Shown piece after piece: positions 1 through 11,510 of a DNA stretch of 64,000 bases. This stretch comes from Sanghuangporus weigelae (Eukaryota > Basidiomycota > Agaricomycetes > Hymenochaetales > Hymenochaetaceae). Position 1 is the stretch's first letter, and each line of letters begins with the position of its first letter. The stretch covers positions 1,426,001 to 1,490,000 of the forward strand of contig CP137330.1 in assembly GCA_033182465.1 (NCBI GenBank), given 5' to 3'. The position numbers and the translations under genes are program-made. The notes beneath the pieces were generated by a model, which saw only the letters and a list, made by a program, of their open reading frames with translations, searched no databases and was not told the origin of the DNA.

Positions 1-1797
1 ACAGTCTACCAACTGGAGCATACGCGACAGCAGTAGGAGATCGATTCAAAGCACTCGAAACAACTACTCGAAGAATTGGAGCACAAGTAGCAGCTCTAGA
101 GAGATATACTCTGGAATTGGATCGAGCAGCTGGAGCACTCAATCAACGGGCCATAGACGGAAACGGAGTACTTGACTGAGAGCTCAACACTATCCGAAAC
201 AGGATTACTACTCAGGAACAACAACTACAGATGATCGAGATGAGAGTCGGAGAGCTTAACAGGACAGCTCTAGATCAACCAAGGATTGTTCAAGACATCC
301 ATAATCTACGAGAAGCCCTACTCCAGCTAGGACAAACAATCAAGTCAAGTCAACATACCTACGCAGCTATACTCACATCGGTACAGACAACAGAGACTAC
401 CTCAAGGAATATACTTGAACACGCTCAACGAATTCGAGAAGTAGCTCAGGCAGCACAACACTGGGAATACTTTCTACCAAGAGAGCAAACCCAACAAGAA
501 GGAAGTTCTGATGAATCAGTGTCCTCAGACGAAGAAGCATCACGAATGCGGAGGCCATTCTTACTCAGAACCCCACCTCGAACGGTTATCATCCAAGTAC
601 CAACAGTACCTGCAGTACCAACAAGTGGTTCAGTAGCAACCCAAGCGCCAGAGAATCCACCACCACCATCCTATTCCCTACCAGCAGTGCCCATAAGCAC
701 ATACGATCATGTCGACAACCGACCAGAAGGTGCAAGCACTGGAGCAGCAACTACAGACTCTTCAGACACAACTCTCTAAACACAGCATCAAGCTTCCGAA
801 GTACTATGGCAAGCGAAGCGAGGATATTGATCTGTGGATTAGTTGATGTATCTCGAAGCTGGCACAGCACGGAGTCAAGGATGAGGAGGAGATTGCAAAG
901 AGCCTATTTGCGGCACTAGAAGGCAACAGCTACGATTGGTTTGCAGAAAAGAATACCCTAACATCATTCGATGCCAATGGGAAACTGAAACCGGTACCTG
1001 CAATTATTGCTGCAACAAACGGAATGTTTGCATCACTCAAGGACATGCTGAACTGGATGAGGATCTGAGCAGGACATCCGATCATTGGAGAACAGGAAGC
1101 CCTATTCCAACTACTATGCATCCAGCAGAAAGGAGCAAGCATTAGGGTGTACAACAACAAATTCCAACAACTCAAAGCACGAGCACCAGACACGATGGAA
1201 AAGCAAATGCTCAAGTACATCTATGTCAAAGGACTAGACATGTGGGTCAAACGACAAGTTGAATCCGTACAACCCAATGCTTTTGAAAAGAACGATCTTG
1301 ATGCATGGATGGAATGGACAAGCAACCTAGCAAACTCTGACGCCAGGCAAAGGCTCATGGGCAGTCAAACATACACCCCAAGATTCAAATCGAACGGACA
1401 GTCGTCTTTCCGACCACCAGTACAAACATCGAAACGAGATCCAGACGCCATGGATGTAGATGCACTCCAAGGCTTGCCGAAGAAGGGAGGCAAATGCTAC
1501 AACTGTGAAAAGTCAGGACATTACTTAAAGGAGTGCAAGGCATCAAAGAAGCAAAAGGGTTCTTCCTCTAGGCAGCCGAAGAAGACTAATAGTGTAAAGT
1601 GGAGGACAATGACAACACGAACAATTGATTTCAAGGAAACATGTCCCGACCCACATTGCCAAAGACCAGTCCACTACGACCATGTAGCATGGGCTAAGGG
1701 CAACGAATCAGCAGGATGGACTTGCAAGCATGACGAAGAATACCAAAACAACATTTGCAAATCCCTAACAAGTAGAGAGCAACAGGGAAAAGATTAA
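1..1797 (+). pseudogene. gag region of chromovirus A
   Basis: The first about 780 bp encode a Gln/Glu-rich, coiled-coil-like segment followed by a Pro/Thr/Val-rich stretch. The middle encodes a helical capsid-like part. Near 1498-1540 there is a CCHC knuckle of the form CYNCEKSGHYLKEC, the nucleic-acid-binding motif of retroelement nucleocapsids. After the knuckle a short Cys/His-containing tail follows. The same order is seen in copy B. The region is broken. Confidence 0.88.
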
Positions 1798-1931
1798 GAC
1801 CTCCATTGAACGAGACTGCACGATGTGAGTGTAACAAGGGTGACAAGAAAGGTTTCAACAACCAGTGTTTCAAACCTCCTGGGTTCAACCCCAGTGAAGC
1901 GATGTACAATAAGCGATTGCCAATATAAGCA

Positions 1932-4900
1932 TTGCATCCCCGATTACCTATTCGAGTGAAGGTTGGAACAAAGACCCTAGCAGTCAAAGCATTAATCGAT
2001 TCCGGAGCTACATGCAGCACGATACACCCCAACTTGGTACGACACTACAGCCTATTCAAAAAGAGGCTTGATCACCCTCGACCTTTGAATAATGCGGATG
2101 GAAGTCCCAATCAAGGAGGAGCAATCATGCACGAGGTCTACACATTAATTTTTGATGAACCTAAACTGCAGCCACAAACGTTGGCAGTAGAAACCACAGG
2201 ACAGGATCAAGTGATCCTAGGAATTGACTATTTGGCCAAAGTCAATCCCGAAATTGATTGGAAGAATCAAGTATGGAATCGGAATGGTAATTTTATACCA
2301 TTTGAGCTCAACGTCATACGAGCTACCAAGAAGCGAAAGCGCAGAAAACGCAAGCGGAAGCAGCAAACGAAAGGCAAACCTGACAAGATGAGACCTAGGC
2401 ATAACACGAAGCAACAGGCTCAGGACAGAGACAACTATCGACACTCTGGAGCACCAGGAATAATACTTGTGCCAAAGAGAGATAACAACGGACACTCTCA
2501 CGAAACGAAGCCACAAGCGAAGCCGGAAACAAGACCAGCAACACCACGACTGGAACAGGCAAAACAGGCGCCAGAAGCAAAGAGTCCGAGCATGGAAAAT
2601 ATACCAGACTCTGCAACGAAACAGCCACAACAGGAAACGGCAAACAAGCATCATCGAGATGAGGAGGAAATAAACCACACTCCCAAGCGATGGAAGAAAC
2701 AGGCACCACAAGGAACGAGTATAGTGCAACGACGACCAAGGCACATACCGAGACGGATGATCCCAGCACGGCAACTGTACCAGACATCTGAAGACGAAAC
2801 ACAAGAGATAACAGGCAAGCATAGCCTAGACGAACAGGAGGAAATAAACGACTCCCCGAAACGTTGGAAGAAACAACCACCACAGAAGATACACCCACTG
2901 AGGCAAAACATGCCAGAAGACGAAGAACTCTGGCCATCACCAGAAGAAAACCCGGGCATGAAGTACAAGATACGACCACGGAAGACATGGTATCCAGAGA
3001 AACCAGTGGCAGGCATTATACGACCTAGAACAGCATTGTTAATGCGAGGAGCGAGTCCCACACCAAAGCGTACAAGATGGGCAGACAACAAAAGCGATAT
3101 CGAGATGCAAGACGAGCAGGAGACAACAGAAGACACTCCTATACGCGATATAGAGCCAGAAGATATTGAAAGTATTAGGACAACCAACCAACCAGCTACC
3201 CTTACCAGAAGGGAAGAGCTCGCTGCAAAGCTAGAGCTAGACATCAATCGAAATTGGTTGCCAAGGCAGCAGAACCAAGTCTCACAGCCACTGAACAAAG
3301 TGAGTTCAGTATCTCAGCAGTATTCTCAGCAAAAGGCAGCTGTAGAAGGACTACTAGGAACACAGAAACAAGATTGGCGAAAACTCCTACCAAAGGAAAT
3401 AGAAGACTATGCAGACGTCTTTGATCCTGACAGATTGAGAAGATTACCCAAGCATACAAAATGGGATATGGCGATTAACCTCAAAGAAGGAGTACCATTA
3501 CCGAAACCCAGGCCTATTATCAAGCTCACATGAGAAGAGCAGGCAGCACTCGATGCTTATGTCAAAGAGTTACTTGACAAAGGATGGATTGAAAAGATTC
3601 AACCACATGAACCATGTCCGGTAGCAGCACCAGTCTTCTTTGTAGGAAAGAAAGACAGAGGAGCACGAGCAGTAACCGATTACCGGGACATCAACGACAC
3701 AACAGTATCAGATCCATACCCGATACCAATCATGAGTGTTCTCCCAGAGAAACTGGAGAAAGGAAAATTCTTCTTTACACTCGACATGCGATCAGGTTAC
3801 AATAACCTGCGAATCCGAGAAGGAGACAAGTGGAAAGCAGCATTCCGAGTTGGCAATGCAGTCTACAAGCCAAAGGTCATGATGTTTGGAATGAAGAACT
3901 CACCTGCAGTATTCCAACGATTCATGAATGACAACTTCAAATATTGGCTCAGGACAGAAGAAGCACTCAACTATTTGGACGACCTTATTGGTCAAGCACA
4001 AACCAAGGAGGAACATTGGAAACTCCTCAGGGCAATTCTACAGAAATGCCGAGAGCTCGACATTTACCTCAAAATTGAGAAATGTCACTTCCTCCAAACC
4101 CAGCTTGACTACTTGGGATTTGTAGTAGGAACAAAAGGCATCCAGATGGATCCTTATAAGCTCAAAGCTATTCACGAATGGCCAGTGCCAAAGACGAAAT
4201 GACAAGTTCGAAAGTTCCAAGGATTCTGTAACTTCTACCAAAGATTCATCAAGAACTATGCCGATACATTCGCACCTATTGGCGACCTTATCAAGAAGGA
4301 TTGCAAGTTCATATGGGCAGAAGCACAGGATAAGGTATTTGAAAGTATCAAGAAGGCATTCGAAACAGAAGTCACATTGGCAATGCCAAAGCCAGACAAA
4401 TCATACACATTGGAAACCGATGCATCCGATGTAGCGATTGGTGCAGTCTTACAACAAAAAGACAACCAAGGAGAACTGAGACCTTTAGATTTCATGTTGA
4501 AAACTTTAACAAACACCCAACGAAACTATCTGACGCATGACAAAGAAATGCTAGCAATCATGGAAGCACTTAAGCATTGGAGACACTTATTGGAGGGAAC
4601 CAAAGAACTAGTAACAATCCGAAGCAATCATGCAAATCTCCGATACTTCATGACAGCTCAAAATCTATTGAGACGTCAAGCAAGATGGGCACTAGAGTTA
4701 TCACAATATAACTTCAAGATTCTCCATTAGCTGGGCAAGAAGAACCAAGCTGACGAGCTATCACAACAATCCGACTATATGCCAGAGGACAAGGACAACT
4801 TAGGAGTTACCTTGTTACCTCCCGATACAATCAAGCAGCAAACACTGCAACGAACGGAGATCAACGGTCTATACAAGCTAGAAACCGAAATGGTCACTAT

Positions 4901-6380
4901 CTCTGATCCTATTATTCGAACGATCAAGAGGAAATACAATACCGAGGAGGCTAAGAAGGAAATTCAGGCGATCAAGCAGAGCAACGGCTACAGTTACAGG
5001 AACGGCTTGCACTACATAACCAATGCATTATATATCCCACTGTCCGCCAACCTACAAGTGTTGCTAATGCGAAGGTGCCATGATCACAAACTTGCAGGCC
5101 ACCCAGGAGCAGAAAAGACCATAGAGCTTGTAAAGCGATCATACTATTGGCCGAAGATGGAAGAAATGATCTGAGCATATACCGCAACCTGCGACATATG
5201 TCAACGTGCAAAACCGATTCGACAGTTTCAAAATCCGCTGCTCCAACCGTTGGAGGCACCACATCAACCATGGGAAACCATAACCTGTGACCTAATTACC
5301 GACTTACCAGTCAGTAATGAAGGCTACAGTGCGATACTCGTTATAGTGGACAAACTCACTAAAATGGGGAAGTTCATTCCTTGCCAAGGAATACCCAATG
5401 CTAAGCAGTTGGCACGTTTGTTCCGTCAACATATCTTCAAATACTACGGGGCCCCTAAACGAGTAATCTCTGACTGAGGTAGCAACTTCACTGCGCAATT
5501 CCTCAAGGAGTTCTGCAGACTCATCGATGTTGATTGGAAAACTAGTACAGCGTATCATCCACAAACTGATGGTCAAACTGAGCGACTCAATCAAGAGCTC
5601 AAACAGTACTTACGCTGCTATGTGTCCTACTGACAAACAGATTGGGCAGAGTACATCGATATAGCAGAATTCACCTACAACAACAGGAAGCACAGTACAA
5701 CACATCAGTCACCATTCTATACACTGTATGGATGGCATCCTCACCTGGACGTTGCGGAGACCGGTGATTCAAACGTCCCAGAAGCAATAAATCACCTAGA
5801 GGAGCTTCAACAAGTACAGCAAGAAGCCTATAATTCAATTAGGCAAGCAAACGAGGCAATGAAGCTTTATGCAGACCTGCATCGAGGCAAACTGCCAGAG
5901 TACAAGCCAGGAGATGAAGTGTTACTAGACATGAGGAATCTCAGTCGATTGGAACCAACGAAGAAACTTGCAATGAAATGGGCAGGGCCTTATAAAGTCA
6001 AGAAGGCAGTCAGACAAGTGTCATTTAGATTACGCTTACCTGAAACCCTTCCGATCCACCCAGTGTTTAATGCGAGTCTTCTCAGGCCTTACAAACAAAA
6101 GGAATACTCTGGAAGACCCACTTTGGATGAACCACCACCTATTGAAGTGGAGAGAGAAGCAGAGTACGAAGTGGAGATGATTCATAATATGAGACGTCAT
6201 CGGAACAAGGTCCAATACCTTATCCAATAGAAAGGATACCAAGAGCGAACATGGGAGCCACTTGACAACCTCAAGAACTCCTATCATATGGTAGAATAAT
6301 TCCACAAAAAGTATCCTCAGGCAATCCAACCGCCAAACCTTAACTAATGGATCGCTGCACGAAAACGAATTAGGCAATAG
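1932..6380 (+). pseudogene. pol region of chromovirus A (protease, RT, RNase H, integrase, chromodomain)
   Basis: Protease: the active-site signature LIDSGATCSTIH lies at about 1993-2030. A long, charged, low-complexity spacer (about 2330-3330) separates it from RT. The RT catalytic box YLDD is at about 3973-3985 and RNase H is marked by LETDASDVAIGAVL at about 4408. Integrase begins with an HHCC zinc head (HDHKLAGHPGAEK...CDICQRAK, about 5080-5215) followed by the catalytic core (from about 5265, ending near 5720). A chromodomain with the signature YLIQ.KGY...TWEP follows at about 6210-6270. In this family the chromodomain directs integration to marked chromatin. Broken several times. Confidence 0.9.
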
Positions 6381-6599
6381 TTGCATCACATGCACTCCAC
6401 CCGATGGAGCCACTTATGGATCCACAATAGAGACGATGAGTAAGGTCCCCAATGACCTTACCAAGCAATGACATCAATGTGGCACACCAAAGCGAGAGCA
6501 GAGATAGAAGAATTAGGCAAGACATCGCTGACATACCAACAAGATGGTATAAAACATGTAGAACTTCGAGCTGAACGAACAACAACTCGAATCTCAACA

Positions 6600-7633
6600 G
6601 CTCTACTTCACTGCAAGCGAACCACTACTCAGCTATGCCTATCTTCGACGAGCTACATGCATTCTGTTAACCAGAAGATGCACCAGAATGGACATTTGCA
6701 CTTAGGCCGCCGACTGAACGTTATCAATGGCCATAGCTATGCAACCGATTCAATGAAGAAAACTACGAAGACGAAATTGTACCCCTATGCCCAGGGAAGT
6801 ACTTCGATGATCTATTCGACAAGTGGAACACAGTCCACCACAACCAAGATGAGATACCCCATCTTATGATGGCGAGTCACTCAGAAGAGTGGTTATTCAA
6901 ACTCAGTAACCCTCGAGACGCAGCAGTACGCCGACTTAATGATGATGCATTTCTAACCTATGCAATTGAACTCAAAACACAAGCCTTACACCGAGGCAAG
7001 ATTGACTTCAGGCATGAAACAACATACAAGAACATCATGGGCATCTATCATTCAGCAATTCAAATTTGCGCCTACCGACGAGACATGACTACCGCAATTC
7101 TTAACCGAATGATGTGATGGAGTCACTATCATCCGATGAGCATTGATGCAATGAAGTACATCATATACCTAGCCGACCAGACGGGCTTCTATACATCCCA
7201 CACCATGCAGTTTATGATGGTACTCAACATGACGAAGTATTACGAAGGAACAAGATACCGAACAGTTATTGAAGCGAGGAACTCTACTACGGACAAGCTA
7301 CCACTCGATGGCATCGAGCACCACGTAGTCAAAGGCAAAGAGGTTAACTATGACTCTCATTACCTTATAGAACTCAACAACCGAGAAGAAGAAGCCAGAG
7401 AAAAACTACAGGCTACACGACACCCATTGCTGGAAGATCTGATGATCTCAGTCTACCAGTACCCGAACGAACTCTACCAGCCAGACAAGATGCTTACTAT
7501 GTCAGAACAGGAGGACATGTACATACACTCTGACGACACAGAATCAAGCGAAGAAGGTGAAAGTAGGGAACTATATACTCCAGCGAACTCAGCCCAGACT
7601 ACACCTGAGGCTGAAGAACCCGAAGAATTGTAA
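6600..7633 (+). pseudogene. extra ORF downstream of the chromodomain, chromovirus A
   Basis: An additional coding region follows pol, also present in copy B (35671-36717). The encoded product is soluble-looking with an acidic C-terminus (DDTESSEEGES) ending in Pro/Glu. I see no signal peptide and no membrane segment, so it does not look like an envelope protein. Function unknown. The copy here is broken. Confidence 0.65.
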
Positions 7634-7740
7634 ACAATTTTTCTTTATGCAACCCCGTTCCCATATCGTGACCCGACATGGTCAATTATGCATTTCAATC
7701 TTATCTTATGGTATTTATAGTCACATCTGACCAAATTATG

Positions 7741-7902
7741 CCCTTATGCAACCATCGATCCCTATTTGCTATGGTATTTATTTGCTATGATCACTGGCAG
7801 CCTTATTGTGTACTTATTGCTCAGCAGAGGGTCCTTCAAAACGGACTACTCACTTAGCAATGTTGCACTTTAAGTGCTAACAGTGAAGACTGGCACATTA
7901 TG
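7741..7902 (+). repeat. 162-bp segment present in chromovirus A but not B, between ATTATG repeats
   Basis: Copy A reads CCAAATTATG, then 162 extra bases ending in ATTATG, then CTTTATGCACC. Copy B runs straight from ATTATG into CTTTATGCACC. The extra piece resembles the sequence just upstream (TATGCAACC..., CTATGGTATTTAT...), so it may be an old tandem unit lost in B rather than an insertion in A. Confidence 0.6.
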
Positions 7903-8821
7903 CTTTATGCACCTCTTTATTTCACGTTCATTCAGCCAACCAGCACAAACGAGGCACTATGCAGAAGTGTTAAAGAACCGACAGGGCCTATATGTTTTGT
8001 ATATTGCTTTATTGTGCCGGCGCCGAATTGGCAGATTATGCCTACCCTTTATTATCCTCTATGCAAAGGAGAAGCCAAAAGTTTACGTGAAGTCACTCCC
8101 TTGCATTATGCTAGGATGTGCCTTCATGCTTAAAGGCACTCCGATTCCACTCTTTCTTTGAAAAACTCCATTTGGGGGTTGAAGAGCCGCAGGTAAACAC
8201 CAGGAACTTCACTCCCAAATTGGTATAAAACTTATTCATTAACGACTTACAGCTAATTGCAAAATTGTTGGCAATTTAGAAAATCACGTGTATTTTTAAT
8301 GCAAAGTGCATCCTGGATGAGCAAAAAAAAACAAAATAGCGAATATCTCAGTCAGTACAGCACATAAAAATCTGATATAACCATGTAAAAAACCTGCTCG
8401 AAAATGCGCTCCAGTACATATAAAAATGTCTAGGTTTTGTTGAGTATGTACTTCGCTACTAAAAAGATAGCATCATAATGCTAAATCCTTATCATGCCCT
8501 CCGTTCAGTGTAAAAATCGTAGCTTGCCCAACATCATCTGGAAAAATCTGATTCAAGTTTGATAAATCAGGCCAGCCCAGTGGGCACCTGTACGCAACTC
8601 CTTGAGGCTCCCTGACATGATTGTGGTAGTGAAACTGGGTGGTTTGTTGTCACTCCTGCTCACAGAACTCTCCCCTACTTCATTGCATCTGTCATAACTC
8701 ACGCATTTGGACACCAAAAAATCTGATTGTTTCTGCTAAAAAGACAGCAGCATAGGCGCTTCCAGCCAAGACAGTAGCTGAGCTGACTTAGGCTTGGGTG
8801 TGGCTACATTACTTGTACTAT

Positions 8822-9052
8822 CTACCAATCAGACTTGAAACCACCCCGGTGACCATCCTCTGCTGAAATGTCACCCAAAATCATATCTGGGTGAGGGCGA
8901 ACAAGGTCGGCTCGGCCATCATGCACTCCTGCTGCAACCAAACCGAGCGTGCCCGCCAGGGCCGCAGAAACATCTCTCAGAGAAACACGAGTGTACGCAC
9001 ACAACGGTAGTCTTTTGTACGCAGCATCTCCCCGCACAGCAGCTCTCATCAC
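8822..9052 (-). CDS. divergent small ORF in left inverted repeat (hypothetical)
   Basis: A 76-codon frame runs divergently from the transposase and ends SAEDGHRGGFKSDW. A frame of the same length with few substitutions is kept in the right repeat (17497-17727). Because the two repeats are similar throughout, conservation of the frame is weak evidence of coding. It could be the 3' exon of an accessory gene or chance. No domain recognised. Confidence 0.25.
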   Translation of the reverse strand: MMRAAVRGDAAYKRLPLCAYTRVSLRDVSAALAGTLGLVAAGVHDGRADLVRPHPDMILGDISAEDGHRGGFKSDW

Positions 9053-9275
9053 TTGTCCACAGTTCCCTCCTCACCCTCACCAATCCCTCATCACCCACAG
9101 GCATGAGGGAACCCCCAGTTGTTGGGGATGGACCATCACGAGAGACGAGGCACCACGGCAAAGAGATAGGAGGCAGCGATGCATTTGAGGACTCATGTGT
9201 CAAGTCGCCACTTGATCTCGAGCCATCACCATCTTCACAGCCACCATCTCTATAGCTTATGTTGAGCATTCGTTC

Positions 9276-10340
9276 ATGCAACCCCGGCGACGCGGCAGAA
9301 GGCTGTCCAATGATTTACGGGAATGCATCATCACTATGAACAAGAAACTCAGCGCCTCTCAGATCGCAGCCTTGATCGATATACCCAAGACAACAGTTTT
9401 CCGGATAATATGAGAGTTCAAGCGCAACGGGACTGTTGCTGCGCATGAACTTGGTTTTCGTGGAAGGCCTCGAGTGCTTGATTATATCCACACCGAGGTA
9501 TGCACATGTTGAAACCTGTCCTGGTAGCTGTTGGTTCACACTACGTAGTTCCTTTGCGGGTCACTAAGCAATCTCAATGACCGTTACATCGACGAGTTGA
9601 GGCTACTGCTCCAGGAAAGATGGGAGAAGGAGGTCTCAGATGCGACTATACACAGGTCCTTGCTGCACGCTGGTTTCACACTTAAGAAGGTGGCTGTCTC
9701 TGTCGCTTTGCTTCCCCACGCAGTCCATGCGAACTGAAATCGTCGTTGTCTAGTTATCGAAAAGGGCTCTCGAGCGGAATGAGACTCTGCGTGCACAGTA
9801 CGTCGCACGTATCGCCTCTCAGTACACAGCGGAACAGCTGGTGTTTGTCGATGAGAGTGCTTGCAATCGGCAGGCTTTTCTTCGCAACACTGCTTGGGCC
9901 CTTGAGGGTCACCGTGCGTGTCGCAAGCAGTTTTTCAATAGGGGGAAACGGTGATTCTGCCTCTTGTGGCGCGTCGCAAGCTTCTGATTCACTCCGTTAG
10001 CTTCTCCGTCTTGCCAGCTATCAGCCTCGACGGGACAATCGACTGCACTATTGTACAGGGCGCATTCAATACCAAATTGTTCGCAGAATTCATCGCCGGC
10101 CTGTTGGACAAAATGCATCCCTTCCCCGGCACCCAATCAGTCATTGTGATGGACAACTACCCAATACACAAGGCTCCCGAGATCCAGGAGCTCATCGAAT
10201 CTCGGTCTGTCTCACTAGCAATGCAAGTCACAGCTTGTACTGACCCCTTTGCTTAGAGGTGTCAGGCTTGAATTTCTTCCTCCTTACTCACCAGACTACA
10301 ATCCTATTGAACTTGCATTCTCCGTAATCAAGTCCAGGCT
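9276..10340 (+). pseudogene. Tc1-like DDE transposase, left copy (3' truncated)
   Basis: Begins MQPRRRGRRLFNDLREC, continues with a helix-turn-helix (SASQIAALIDIPKTTVFRII) and then the DDE_3 catalytic core. FVDESACNRQ carries the first Asp, VIVMDNYPIHK the second, and PIELAFS the Glu, with LPPYSPDYN before it, as in Tc1/mariner enzymes that cut at TA. The frame needs several short introns, at the same places as in the other three transposases here. A TGA lies early in the DNA-binding domain (after FRII, where the right copy has Arg), and the last about 45 residues are missing because the repeat ends at 10340. It is therefore probably inactive. The chosen start is the first ATG shared with the right copy. 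Confidence 0.85.
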
Positions 10341-10528
10341 TTGGAGAATCTGACGAGTTTATTTTATTTCTTCTTGCAGGCAGGGAACCGTGCCTAGTTC
10401 CATAAAGTACTCAATATTCATCGTCGTCTTTGTCATGAGAACATACCGCTTTGCCCGAACGACTAATGAAGATGCTGGCCGAAAGCTGATTTTGATGAAG
10501 TCGACACCGAGCGCGTTTAGAATCACTT

Positions 10529-10870
10529 TTGGCCTTAAACGCTGGCGCGTTGACCGTCATAGTAGTATGGCAATCTGACAATTTGATAGCCATCGCATTT
10601 GATGTACAACCGGATAATGGACGCGACCCGTCGGTTCTATCTTACATGCGCCTCATGAGAAATCTTGAACGTAAAATTAAGGTCCAGTACGCTCTCAATG
10701 AAAGACGATCGATACTCGTTGTTCTAGATTACAAGGGGGGCGCTTTGCACAAAATGAACATCAAATCGCGACACGACATAATGATGTGCGTCAGAACGCC
10801 ACCTCGCCGCAGTTTAAGAAGATTACCACAAGTGTTCTAGCATGGTACCTCAACTCCAACGAAGGCATTG
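10529..10870 (+). pseudogene. decayed fragment related to the AT-hook/RS gene
   Basis: The translation SYMRLMRNLERK...RSILVVLDYKGGALHKMNI aligns with the middle of the gene at 13768-15936 (SYVRFMENLERE...STLVVLVDDGRALCKMNV). A frame change near VRQN then gives FKKITTSVLAWYLNSNEG. Only this one segment is recognisable. Identity is about half at protein level, so it is an older relative, not a recent duplicate created with the inverted repeats. It lies just inside the left repeat, in the same orientation as the transposase beside it. Confidence 0.6.
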
Positions 10871-11510
10871 GCAAACTCGTTAAAGGATATAGCGCTGATG
10901 AACACGATCGATGAACGGTAGGTGCAATTGTTTACCTTGCCCCTTTCCTTGCATTGTGTGCTTATTTGTTTCAATTAGAAGTGTTCCATACGCTCAGGAA
11001 ACACTTTCACCAGTGCGGCCCAAGCAGCTTCAATGCAATGCTCACATTTCATATGTGTAACTGTAACTATAAATAGAGATCGTTGCCGGCAGAGCCAGAA
11101 ATAATCAAAGAAGCTCTGATTCTTGCTTATGAAGCAGCAGTCGCTTTTGGTGAGTTTTTTTGAAGAGTATGCTTCCTTTTGATGAAGCGTCCATAAGTAT
11201 CTATCTGGTCTCATGGCATGACTTTGCTTTCCCATGCCCATGAGATCGTGTCAATTGATCGATATCGAGATCGATATCTGTTCCCCTCTAACCACGACCA
11301 ACATGTCATTTGAGGGCACTACCAAAAACCAGAGTTTATGTGGGTCCTCATCCTCCATTCTCCTTGACTTGTTCTGAGATTGTCTTAGATATCCAAGTTC
11401 CTCGGGATGGAGGTAAGAATTTTCTCTTATGTAGAGTTCATTCTTGTTGTACTTATAATTGGGTATAAGGCACCCTCTCGGAATTGCGGGTGCCCATTTC
11501 TACATGGAAT
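10871..11510. other. 640-bp noncoding stretch upstream of the three-exon cargo gene
   Basis: No convincing gene. It holds a small imperfect palindrome, GATCGATATCGAGATCGATATC-like, near 11257, and the short frame MSFEGTTKNQSLC at about 11303 that could be an upstream exon of the following gene. A minus-strand frame at 10975-11241 shows no recognisable domain. Confidence 0.4.

Larger units (their letters stand above)
1..8247 (+). mobile_element. Ty3/gypsy chromovirus, copy A (broken, 5' end outside window)
   Basis: LTR retrotransposon fossil on the plus strand. Parts in order: gag with a coiled-coil N-part and a CCHC zinc knuckle (to about 1800), aspartic protease, reverse transcriptase, RNase H, integrase with an HHCC head, chromodomain (about 6180-6330), an extra ORF (about 6600-7633) and 3' noncoding sequence to 8247. 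The protease-RT-RNase H-integrase order and the C-terminal chromodomain place it in the Ty3/gypsy chromoviruses. It matches copy B (33217-47836, minus) along its whole visible length. It is heavily broken (roughly ten or more interruptions) and, with no LTR visible, its age can only be judged from divergence against B (many transitions, clearly not recent). Its 3' end is cut at 8248 by the 10-kb Tc1-like structure. Confidence 0.93.
8250..10340 (+). repeat. left long inverted repeat of the 10-kb structure
   Basis: Matches the reverse complement of 16209-18299 from the terminal CAGCTAATTGC through the noncoding outer 0.6 kb, a divergent ORF and most of the transposase. Homology stops abruptly within the C-terminal transposase coding region, after AAGTCCAGG. 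The differences I compared are mostly C/T and G/A transitions. Confidence 0.85.

Noticed and set aside
10975-11241. 88-codon minus-strand frame between the transposase and the cargo gene
   Set aside because: No homologue in the window, no splice or start context, and a biased composition.
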